Origin: Ilex aquifolium
Lineage: Eukaryota; Streptophyta; Magnoliopsida; Aquifoliales; Aquifoliaceae
Length of the DNA: 64,000 nucleotides
Assembly (NCBI GenBank): GCA_951799425.1
Contig: OX637393.1
Span: forward strand, 40,938,878 to 41,002,877
Direction of reading: 5' to 3'
The notes under the pieces are model-generated. The model was not told the origin of the DNA and searched no databases. It saw nothing but the letters and a program-made list of their open reading frames with translations. The translations under genes and the position numbers were made by a program. Positions 48,401 through 58,410 of this stretch are shown piece after piece (the first letter of the stretch is position 1; each line of letters starts with the position of its first letter).

Positions 48401-49619
48401 ACTAGATAATTTTGCTTTTTGAGTATCTTTCATGGAAATATACCTTAGAAGCCTTCGGACATGTCTTGAACTATATTGTATATTTATGATTTTTTAAAAA
48501 TAATAATTTATTTATCCAAAAAAAAAAAGTAGGATGATATTGATGGCAAAAGTGATTTTCTTTTTCTTCCAAAGGTGAACATACCTAGGAAAAGACCCTT
48601 TATGTCCAAGCATATATAGACTACACCTTAGAAACCATTACCTCTGAGATAAAAGAGCTCATGGACCACCATTTTCAGTCTTCTGGCATCCAATTTCTGC
48701 ATTCAGACTACCTCCACCATGGCAGCAAAGCACTAAGAAAATACACTTTTGTTGTTTGGTTCAATTGCTTCACACTTCTAGATTTTGTAATAAATGGTGT
48801 ATGTGGTCCAAGTATTCTACGAGTATTCTGATCACTTTTCATGTGCATTGGAGTTAAAAGTAAAAGTACTCTGTGGAGAACAGATCTGGGAAATAACATG
48901 ATGTGGAGATAATAAGTTTACCTTTCCTATGAATATTGGGCTTTATAGATAAATAGTGTTTCCCAAGGGAAAAACTTTAGGGGTACTAGTGGAAAAAAGG
49001 AACATTTAATTTCAGTTTCAATTAATTTGCCTTTAAAACAAGCACTATAGTTTTTTTTTTTTGGTAAATAAAAAATATTATTTCTAAAAAATTATGGATG
49101 TACAATATATAAGTTCAAGACATGCCCGAAGACTTCTAAGGTATACTTCCGAGAAATTAGGAATAATATTTGTCTTTTCGTAATAGATGACATAGATCTA
49201 GTTCCCTCACAACCCGACGGGATTAGGCACTACTGCACACTTCTAAGGAGGTTCTCTTCATCCACTTTTGGTAAGCTCATTCATCTTCACGTTCGGTGGA
49301 TAACTTGAAAGTATTTGCATATAAGAGGTAGTCATACCCACCTTTGTCTATGAATCTCTCATTTGTAGAATTCTTTGAGAGTTTTTTTTTTTTTCCTATT
49401 TTCTTCACAAAAGAAGCACTATAGTAGGCAACAGACTCTATAAATGATATAGGATCACGTGGAAAATGCTAATGCTAAAGCACTAGTGGCCACTTGCCAT
49501 TGTAAAGTTCAAGATTCTTTGCTTTGGTATTAGAGGCACTTGGGCCAAAAATAATTGAAATTTCTGTATAATGTGTGTAGCATACTATCAACCTATAAAG
49601 AATAGGAGCCACTAACCGG
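48401..49619. other. intergenic DNA, no gene seen
   Basis: Short open frames only; T-rich runs at about 49050-49063 and 49384-49394. Nothing else recognised. Confidence 0.35.
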
Positions 49620-50220
49620 TAGGGTGTCAATTTTATCCATTGACATGAACCGATTTAATAGAAAGTGTCAAAATAAAGTTAGATATGAATAAAACGATTA
49701 ACGGGTAATGTATTTGAACATAAGTAGTTTTTTTTTTTTTTTTAATTTTTGTACATTTACCTAATATTACAGTTAGGAAATTGAATTCTCAACTTATAAA
49801 AGCATAATAATTATTAAAATGAATTAAATTTTCATCTATTTTGATCCAATAGTACATAATTTATTCTAAAAAAAAATTCCACTCAAAATCATCATTTTCT
49901 CTACACGGCTCTTAATGTCGGACAATTTAATCGACACACTTTTCAATATCAAACAAACTTACTAATCCATATATACCTCTTTTTTCTCTCTTCTGTGTCT
50001 CTATCTTATTTTTTTCTCGATATTTATTTTAATTTTAAATTATATAATTAAAAAATAAATTATTATTTAAAATATACATACTCGATTTTTGATATTACAA
50101 AGTGTCTTGAGACACGGAATTATTACTACTAGTATCAAATGAGAGATCGTAAAATTAAATAATTTGTTTTTGACACGACCACTATATGTAACACAATAAC
50201 ACGACAAGATTGACACCCTA
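49620..50220. mobile_element. hAT-like non-autonomous element (601 bp)
   Basis: TAGGGTGTCAAT at 49620 is mirrored exactly by ATTGACACCCTA ending at 50220. Flanks CTAACCGG and CTAAAATG share 5 of 8 bases, weak support for an old 8-bp duplication. No transposase is encoded. A Helitron 3' terminus lies inside at 50102-50132. Confidence 0.55.
50102..50132 (+). mobile_element. Helitron 3' terminus (5' end not found)
   Basis: Hairpin GTGTCTTGAGACAC, thirteen bases, CTAG, then T. It matches the Helitron end structure seen elsewhere in the window, but no TC start could be located. Confidence 0.35.
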
Positions 50221-50910
50221 CTAAAATGTTTATATAGATCAAATCTAGATTTTAGATATAACACAAACTATGTTATGTTTTCACCATATAAATCTTCGTT
50301 TTCGCAAATCTCGAACTTCTAACCTGACAATTGGCCAAATATGAGGCTTAATTGCGAGACACATAGATTATATTGTTGAACGGGGATTATTAACAATATT
50401 TGAAAATTTAATTATTAATACCATAATTTCTTTTATAACCCAATCACAAAATGGCACAAAAAAATGTTATATTATTGATATTTTAATGATTAACAATTAC
50501 AAATAATTCAAACTACAATTTACATTTGAGAAATCATTTTGCAGGATGATACGAAAAACATAATCTCGAACCCATGTATATTAGTACTAACACTATGTCT
50601 GAAGATATTCTGTAATACTAAAAATTGAAGATTAATTGTATAATATTTTCTATTTAAAATAACAATTAATTTAAATAAAAAAAAAAAGGTAGGTGTGGAT
50701 TAATGAGGTTGTTTGATATCAAAAAATGTGTTGGTTAAGTTGTTTAACATTAAAAAATGTGTAGAAAAAATGATGTTTTTAAAAATAAATTGTTTATCCT
50801 TGGAACAAAATAAATGAAAATAGATTCAATCTTAACCGTTGGTGTACTTTTTTAAGTTGAGAATTCAACTTTCTAACTATAAATATTGAATTAATAATAT
50901 ATATACACAT

Positions 50911-51387
50911 TGACGAGCCCAGATCCAGACCAGGGTTGGGCCTAGTCCATAGGTTAAGCCTAAATTATCAAAAGACAGAACAAACTTAGCTCATATCTTT
51001 AGTCCAATCGAAAGCTCAAGAGTCCAAGAAAAATCAGAGAGCAATCATCGAGATAGTCATTACTCTAAGATAGTGTCTATCCCCAATTGTAACTTGACCT
51101 TCACCTCACCCACAGCTAGGTCTCTGTGCCTATAAATTGTAAATACCACTTACACATAGGGGCAGATTTCGCACACTATACTTTAAACGTACTCTTGATC
51201 TCTCTCTCCTACTACATTGTACTCTCTCATTAATAAAGTTCTCTGACTACCGTTGCCGCCTTCGGTGGTTAGGTTACCAAGAACCAACCATCCAATTGTT
51301 ATCTCTTGTTATTAATTGCTTCACTAATTGCTTTGTACCATACACTCGACTGATTTGATTGTGTCTAATCAACTTTGTGCATCATCA
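50911..51387 (+). repeat. solo LTR, Tat-type (477 bp)
   Basis: It begins TGACGAGCCCAGATCCAGACC and ends TTTGTGCATCATCA. Flanks CACAT and CGCAT agree at 4 of 5, as expected of a 5-bp target duplication. A TATA candidate (CCTATAAATTG) lies near 51129 and TTAATAAAG near 51231 may be a polyadenylation signal. The start, the TATA-to-leader stretch and the end match the LTR at 32624-33413, but no clpP sequence is present. Confidence 0.7.
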
Positions 51388-51579
51388 CGCATATTTATAT
51401 CCATTTGAAAAATATTATTTATACATAATTTGATGACCTAATTTAGGAATATAATCAATGACAGTTCTTGGATTAAAAGTGGATTTTATTTAACATTAGC
51501 ATTCATAACTAATCATATGATTGCATTGAATTAAATCCTTAATATGGTCCCAAAATTAGGTTTCTATACCATTGCTTCA

Positions 51580-51604
51580 TATATATATATATATATATAT
51601 ATAT
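51580..51604. repeat. TA microsatellite
   Basis: Twelve AT units, followed by a short TG run at about 51606-51620. Confidence 0.9.
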
Positions 51605-51637
51605 TTGTGTGTGTGTGTGTGGGTTTGTTTATATAAA

Positions 51638-51931
51638 AGAAAATATTACGGTAACGTATCGAAAATTATAATTTTTTATGGATAAGTTATAAATTTTTAT
51701 ATGTAAATTACAACTCGTAAAAGAATGATCGATCTTACAACATGGCAATCAATCATGAAAATTATAATTTTCAAAGATTGGATTATCATTTTTTAAAATC
51801 AAGTTATAACTTATAAGTAAGAAATTACAATTAATTGTGGGAGTCTTATAATCAATTATATACACTTTCCTCAATCAATTATAATTTTACTTTTTAAAAG
51901 TATAATATTATCGTTAAAAACCATAACTTTC
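51638..51931. mobile_element. probable third member of the MULE-type MITE family
   Basis: GAAAATATTACGGTAAC near the left end and the complement of GAAAGTTATGGTTTTTAACG at the right resemble the GGGAAAGTTTACGGTACC ends at 32288. The inner sequence has the same mix of GTTATAA, TTATAACTT and AATTATAATTTT. Confidence 0.4.
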
Positions 51932-54144
51932 GGTGCATATTACATGGTGAATTCAAGAGAGAGAGAGGAATGATTGAATGACCTCGGGATCTGCAAGTGG
52001 GTAGTTTGCTACCAAGCTGGCAATGTTTTTTGATAGACAAGAACAGTACACTCTGGGGGTGTGTGAGTAGAGCGGCTGAGGCAGAATCTGAAACGTCAAA
52101 TCTATCTGTTAAGCATTCAATTCAATGTCATTTCATCTCTGACTACCACCCTTACCTGACAATCCCCCCCCACGCCCCCCACCCCCTCCCTCGCCCACCA
52201 CGCCTCTTCCCTACCCTTTTTGGACTCTATCGTCCACTGTTGTCACTGTCCTTCTAATGTGAATGTTGTACCTCTTCTAGTTTGAGCAACCCATCTCACG
52301 AACTTGATGTTTAGCATTTTATGTTTAGCTGTGGAACCGAGCCGATCGAGTACAGCTAGAGGGCTCGGTCTAGCAGAAAGCGAGGAGCTCACAACAATTA
52401 AATCACGATGCTGGACAAGCTAAACGATATTTCGTGCAAGTTTAGGTTGTAATATTTTTGTCTAAAATTAAACTTGATTTGACTTAAATTAATTGATTAA
52501 ACAAATAGAGTTTGAGGATAAACTCAAAATTATATTCATGTTCTAAACTAAGTTCAAATCATCTATTAAACAAGCTTTGTAATTGAGATAAATTCAATGC
52601 ATTTGGGAAATGAATAAACTTTTATCAGAGTCGATCTCGAATTATTCATTACCAACCCTGTTACTTTACAGCCCTAACCCCTTCCCCACATCTTTATCCC
52701 CAACAAAAAAAAAAGGTGATTTGCTGTCTGAGAAGTATAAATTCTTGCGTTTGAGGATATTTGAAGAGAATAAATTGCATAACATTATGTGATTCCTAGG
52801 GCATCATATTTTGAAATATGTTTTGAGGTAAATTCTTTCATGACCAAGAGAACAATTATCTACATTTTATTTTTGAGGATTCACTTTAAATGATACCCAA
52901 TCATCGGAATGGGCCTCAAATCTTCTATAATAGTCTTATAGAGTAATATCTTCTTCTTCTTTTTTTCTTAAGAATATTAGTTGAATATATTATCTATTTT
53001 GAATAATGACTTATCGATTCTTACAAAAAAATGCCTAAAAAGGGGTCTATGTTTAAATTATTACCTCACAACATTATGAGGGTGGGATAGATAACAAATC
53101 GTGCCGTGACGTGTTGATTTCATAGCATGTTTAAATCGCATTGTTCTAAAATTTACTCAATCCATACATGACCTATTTATAATCATGTATACTCAAACTA
53201 TATTGTGTCATATTTGACTTATATAGAATCTATTTTTAGAGGGTTCATGTGGTGTTTCACTGTTTTCTTGTTGATCCATTTACTAAAATTAAATTAAAAC
53301 CCATTAATTTCTGTTTCGATTTCATTTGGTCTTTATGAGTCCTATCCCTAGGGTGAGGTGTTGGTAGACACAGGCTGATTAGCCCGTGTACTACACCTTG
53401 CCTATTCCAAGGGAAGGTTAGGAGTTCAAGCCCCTCATGGGATGGGTTGAGAATTACGAAACCCCAACCCATAATTGGGGTAAGAACAAAAACCAGAACT
53501 TGGGCGCGCTAGAGAGACTGTGTGTATGTTTGTGTTTTAACTCTCTATGTCTGTTTTGTGTTGACTGATGGATATCATCCAGACCTCAGACCTCACATGT
53601 CGAACCTCGCATGTCGGACATTGGTTAAACATGAATGACACTCGTGTAACAGCTTGCCATCTCGGACTAATCAGCACTTCATCATCTATGAACGTGAATG
53701 TAGCTATTGTAATGAACTGTTCTCTACCCACAGAGAGATACCTGCACAGTTGATAGCCCCCTGATGCCTTTGGACCACATCAGAAATAAAATGCTCCATA
53801 TAGAGAGAAGAAGAGAGATAGAGAACATGCCTTTCTTTAAGACTTCTAAGGATTATGTCTTAAGTTCAATTGATGATCATAGTAGAATTTGTTGAGTTAT
53901 ATCCAGCAATATGGTGGACAAATTTTTTGCAAATAAGAATTTTTATGGTCACGTCCTAATAGAAATTCGACATCTGATCATGAGCTGACCATGTCAAACA
54001 TGTGGAAAACCATGAGAACTTGGGCTCATTTTTCTCTACTTTAAAAACATAAAATCTTTAGGCCCTTTAGAAACCATCACAGCCTGTGTCACCAGATTTC
54101 TCCTTATTAGTGAGCCCTATACACAACCACCATGTTTGTAATTA
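51932..54144. other. intergenic DNA, no gene seen
   Basis: A C-rich patch lies at 52161-52205. The stretch 53340-53470, with GGAGTTCAAGCCCC, could be an old SINE-like repeat but has no visible tail or duplication. No coding gene is supported. Confidence 0.35.
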
Positions 54145-54474
54145 GGGTAAATTGCAACTATAGTCCCTGAGGTTTCGTTCTTAAAGTTCTAATTTTGTCA
54201 ATTTCGTCCTCCATATAAACACATTGACTCACTTTAGTCTTTACCCTTAACTGCCGTCCAAATAATAGACAGAAAATGTCATGTGCTTGACACATGAGTG
54301 TGTTAAGGGACATTTTTGACATTTTACAATTATTTATGTATCTAAACACAATTATCCATTATATGTATACATTAAACATGAACTCAAACATTCATCTTGT
54401 TCTTCCTTTCTTTCTTCTCTTCTCTCTCCTTCACACAGGCAGACATCCTTCTCTCTCCCTCACACATGCAGACA

Positions 54475-54479
<5 letters not shown>

Positions 54480-54553
<74 letters not shown>
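54480..54553 (+). repeat. CT microsatellite inside the MULE
   Basis: About 37 CT units. Together with the GA run at 55022-55088 it makes a long inverted pair inside the element. Confidence 0.95.
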
Positions 54554-54557
<4 letters not shown>

Positions 54558-54827
54558 CTCCGCCCCCAAACCCAACACATCTAAACCCTAACACAAACAC
54601 AACAGAAAATCACAAATATACACTAACAACACAAACCCGCACTCACACATACCCACATGGATTTAGAACTTGCAGTGGGCGATGTTTCTAAGTTCTACGA
54701 GAGAGAGAGAGAGAGAGGGGGGGGGGGAGAAAGAGTATGTGTGTGGGTGTGGGTGTTGATTGGGGTTAGGGTTCATACCCTTTGTTTGTCTTGCACTGAA
54801 CAGAGAGAAAGACAAAAATAGAGAGAG

Positions 54828-54995
54828 CTGTACAGGAATGATGTATTCTTTGCTAGAGATGGTGTGAAGATTGAAGTCGATAATTTAGAGTTGTTGAACC
54901 AATTCAACAAAATTCCGTTTTGATAAGCGGATGCTTGATTTGCCTTGTTGAGCAAACTTGAATTGCCTCTGTAATTCGAGCAGTTCCTCATCCAT
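54828..54995 (-). pseudogene. UFL1: captured 5' exon fragment of a UFL1 (UFM1 E3 ligase) homologue
   Basis: On the minus strand, ATG at 54995-54993 opens MDEELLELQRQFKFAQQGKS, continuing with SIRLSKRNFVELVQQL to a TAA at 54887-54885. After the stop the frame goes on with IIDFNLHTISSKEYI to about 54828. This is the N-terminus of plant UFL1, the E3 ligase that transfers the ubiquitin-like UFM1, where relatives read on through this point (LLELQRQFEFAQQ, RNVVELVQKL, DLLHTVSGKEYIT). About 55 of the roughly 800 residues are present. The fragment cannot make an active ligase. It is enclosed by MULE terminal repeats, so capture by the element is inferred. The family call comes from recognised conserved wording, not a search. 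Confidence 0.75.
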
Positions 54996-55018
54996 TTGCG
55001 TGAGTGTGTATGTATGTA

Positions 55019-55021
<3 letters not shown>

Positions 55022-55088
<67 letters not shown>
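55022..55088 (+). repeat. GA microsatellite inside the MULE
   Basis: About 33 GA units just upstream of the captured start codon on the minus strand, where it reads CT-rich like a plant 5' leader. Confidence 0.95.
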
Positions 55089-55091
<3 letters not shown>

Positions 55092-55904
55092 GAATCATAT
55101 GCATTTAATTTGAATGAGAGTGTATGTGTGTGTGTGAGAAAGAGAGTGTGAGGGTGTATTTCAATTGGAGGGATAGACTTTGAGTCCTACCGGAGTTATA
55201 ATTACCGGTTACGAGTACTGGCAAAATCGTTGGTTTTTGTCTAAAGAGTTGTTATTCTATTTGTGCCCCTTGTCTTTGGAAGTACAATGACAAAAATGCC
55301 CCTTAATATCCTCATGTGCCAATCACATGACATTTTTCATCTATTATTTAGAATGCAGTTAGGGGTAAGGACCAAAGTGAGTTAATTTGTTAACATGGAG
55401 GGCGAAATTGATTAAATTAGAATTTTAAGGACGAAAGTGTAATAAGTGACAAATCTCATGGACCATTAATATAATTTACCCTTGCAATTATAAAAGAGTG
55501 AGATATAGAGACCGGGAGAAAGAGAAATATAAGAGTGAAAAAGAGACCAAAAGAAAGTAGTGTTTTACTATTAATAAAAGGATGGTGAGGTTTTGCTGTC
55601 CACCCACAAAATATATGTAATAGCCTTTATTTTTTGTACTAAATTATATTTAGTTACTTTTAACTCTCATAACCACTTAGATTTATCTATTCTAATCTCT
55701 TTTTATTTTTTTATTTTTTTCTATTTGCAGTCGAATATCTTGTGTGTACGTTCATTAGTGGGTCTTATAATTAAGTTGTATGTGGACACCAAACTCTCCT
55801 TATCTCTTTATAATAGTAATTGCATCTATAGGCAGCCAAGAAACAATGCACTTCTACCATTCCCATCTTTGTGCTTCTTCTCTTCTCATTGAGTAATACT
55901 AGAT

Positions 55905-56044
55905 AGACTTAAAAATTAAACTTAAAAACTAGACTTGATAATTCTAACCCTTGAATAAGTAGTGGGTCTCAATAAATGCTGAGACCCACAGTGAAATCAA
56001 TTGTTGTAATTATCAAGTTTAGTTTTTAAATCTACTTTTTAAGT
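55905..56044. mobile_element. MITE with about 40-bp inverted repeats (140 bp)
   Basis: AGACTTAAAAATTAAACTTA through CTTGATAATT at the left is mirrored by AATTATCAAG through AAGTCT at the right, about 90% identical. The central loop holds GAGACCCAC. No coding. Confidence 0.65.
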
Positions 56045-56972
56045 CTCATTGCTTCCATCTTACAAGCAATACATACCCTTACTCAATTCTCTCGTGTGCT
56101 TCTTGAAGAAACAATCGTAGAAAGTTATCCATTACTCTTTAAAACAAGTGTGTACTAATGGAGAGGACATTATAGAAATCATAGAAGATTTTCATGCCGA
56201 ACACCTATCGCACCGAGTCATCGACTCTAGGGCACGCAAATAACCTTTAAAAAAAAGTTTCGGCTTGATTTTATAGTCAGTGAAATCGTTCATTTCCCTT
56301 CATTTTGCAAATTTTTGCTTCTATTGAAATTGATTTTTGGGTCTAGTCTCTTAGGTATTTGTTTAAGAAATTATTCTTGTGCAAGTATTTATTTTTCATT
56401 GTGTCATAATTTTTTCGAGTAAAATTCCTAACACTTATCATGTCAAACTAATCAGGGCTTTGAGCCTTAATGGGCCCAACCTCTAAAATGGGCATCCCTC
56501 GAATGATGGGCTCGACTCCCTAGTTTTCGACCCCCTTACTTCTTTTGGGCCCAATCATTCTGGACCTTCTTCTATGTTGGTTCTTGGACTGAGCTGAACT
56601 GTGTAGGTCATATGCAGAAGAGCCATGAAATTTAGTAATTCAAACACAAAAACTAACGAAAACAAGAATAGATAACTGCTGCATTTGTCCACACATGAAA
56701 ATAGAGAATATGATAAACCTTATATCTGGTACAGGAAAAAAGAAAGAGCAGTCCAATACACGAGACTCCCAATATAAGGGGTCGGAAGAAAATTCAAAAT
56801 CTTGATGTACAAATCACAAGAGAAGAACATTATTCCTGCGTCAAAACTCACTCTCATATTTGATCAAGGGACGTTATCTAAAACTTTTACACCCATCAGT
56901 CTGAAAATTCTAGTGACTATATATGTTCAACCTAATATAAGCCCCCTAATCAAATAGGTTCCAGACCTTTAA

Positions 56973-57120
56973 TTAAGAGTAATGTTATTGTAACCTAAAA
57001 AAGCTGACTCAATTTGTTGATCTAATGATATGACAGTGATATGTTCCGATAGTATTATTTTAAATCATTAGGTTAGCAAATTAAATTCAATTTTTAAGTC
57101 TCAATAGTATTACTCTTTAA
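56973..57120. mobile_element. MITE with about 57-bp inverted repeats (148 bp)
   Basis: TTAAGAGTAATGTTATTG at the left pairs with CAATAGTATTACTCTTTAA at the right, and the arms extend to CTAATGAT/ATCATTAG. The outer GAGTAATACT and GACTTAAAAATT motifs also occur at the element at 55905, suggesting one family. Confidence 0.65.
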
Positions 57121-57428
57121 TCGACTTTATTATGATTCTATGAAGCTTCAAGAATCCAGGTTTTTTATAGCTGTCTTGTAAATCTATAAGAAGTTTCATT
57201 TTAACTTGGAGAGATTTACATCTTCTCTCCCCCATAGAATTAATAGACATTGGCAAGAAATTCTTTCAGAAACCCTTAATTAGATGTTAAATCTCTCTCT
57301 CTCTCATTTTTTTTTTTTCTTTTGTTTGAAATGCAGTCAGTCACTGTGGACTGCAAACTTCTAGAGTAAATCACTTATCTTAAGATCAAATTATCAATGA
57401 TGCATCTAAATTCAACTAAACAGAGAAA

Positions 57429-58051
57429 TCTATACTACTAAATAAAGTATCTTAATATGAAAAAATTTTGATTCATTATTTTGCCCTTATAAAAAACTAT
57501 AAGGCTAACATGTCTTTTTGTATTTAAATATTTAAATTATCATTATATCCCTTTGTATTTAAATAACAAACTAATATCTAATATATCATACAAATCTCTC
57601 TATCTTTGCAAAACTTTTGAATTGTCATGTTATGTTTTAACATGATATATACAAATAATATCATTATTTTTTTCTAAAACCTCAATATTAATAAACGTTG
57701 ACAACTCTATTGATACAATATTATCTCCAACGCCTAAAAGGGGCTATATTTATTTTATCTCTTCACTCACAATCATAATAATTTAGTAAAAAATTACTGA
57801 TGCACAAAGTAAAAATAAGAAAGACAAAAAAATTTAAGAAAAGAAAAATATATAAACCTTACTATTTGGTAACTCGAATGAAAGAATCACGGAAAATGAG
57901 TCTATTGGATGTTTATAGTTATGAAGAAAATACAAATAATTTAAGTATGATAAATATTATATAATATCTAATGTACCTACATAATTAGATTTTTTTTATG
58001 TATTTTACCAAATGAAAATTTTCATGTGCAACGCACATCGTACATTACTAG
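57429..58051 (+). mobile_element. non-autonomous Helitron, second family (623 bp)
   Basis: It starts TCTATACTACTAAATAAAG after A (57428). It ends with hairpin ATGTGCAACGCACAT, nine bases, CTAG, followed by T (58052). The start, hairpin and CTAG spacing fit a plant Helitron. The inside is AT-rich and has no gene. It ends 69 bp before the copia element. Confidence 0.85.
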
Positions 58052-58120
58052 TAAAAGAGAAAAAGGAAACAATCAAATTTTCAAATTTAAGGCTCCTTTC
58101 ACAATATATTTCATTAAATA

Positions 58121-58307
58121 TATTATGATGTTTCTGTTATTGTGTCTGTGTACAGCCGCAGAATCTTCTATTATAGGAAACCAATTGTATGAGCCTCAAA
58201 GGCTTTGTCTAAGGCAAGACATGGGATGCAAATTGTATGTAGTTTGTATATAAATACCTTTGTAATACATAAATGATATACACATTTTTTCTCACCAAAT
58301 TTTTACA
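58121..58307 (+). repeat. 5' LTR of the copia element (187 bp)
   Basis: Runs TATTATGATGTTTC...TTTTTACA. It matches the 3' LTR but lacks about 18 bp (TTTGCTTTGATTCAGGCA) present there. TATATAAATACC near 58246 is a TATA candidate. It begins TA, not TG. Confidence 0.9.
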
Positions 58308-58319
58308 TGGTATCAGAGC
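58308..58319 (+). other. tRNA(Met) primer-binding site
   Basis: TGGTATCAGAGC directly follows the 5' LTR and matches the usual initiator tRNA(Met) site of plant copia elements. Confidence 0.9.
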
Positions 58320-58410
58320 AATATTGATCCTAATCGACGCATTCCTGTCTTGATCCTCCTTCAGTTTTTTTTGAGAACGCAAAATCGTTCACAAGTATTC
58401 TGTTATCACC

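Larger units (their letters stand above)
54145..55481. mobile_element. Pack-MULE-like element (1337 bp) with 9-bp target duplication
   Basis: The two ends, about 200 bp each, are inverted copies: GGGTAAATTGCAACTATAGT from 54145 against the complement of the sequence ending AATTTACCC at 55481. Shared motifs run inward (CAATTTCG(T/C)CCTCCAT, ACTCACTTT, CC(C/T)TAACTGC, AATGTCATGTG). Flanks TTGTAATTA (54136-54144) and TTGCAATTA (55482-55490) match 8 of 9. Long terminal repeats and a 9-bp duplication are the signature of Mutator-like elements. There is no transposase. The inside carries CT and GA microsatellites and a fragment of a host gene (54828-54995). Confidence 0.88.

Noticed and set aside
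53340-53470. Possible SINE with GGAGTTCAAGCCCC
   Set aside because: No A-box in place, tail or target duplication was found, so it is mentioned only in the gap description.
54384-54591. Ser/Leu- or Arg/Glu-repeat open frames
   Set aside because: Produced by the CT microsatellite inside the MULE.
58116-58135. Copia LTR start at TGTTTC (58129)
   Set aside because: Starting at TATTA (58121) gives matching ends in both LTRs and a perfect AAATA duplication, which the TG start does not.
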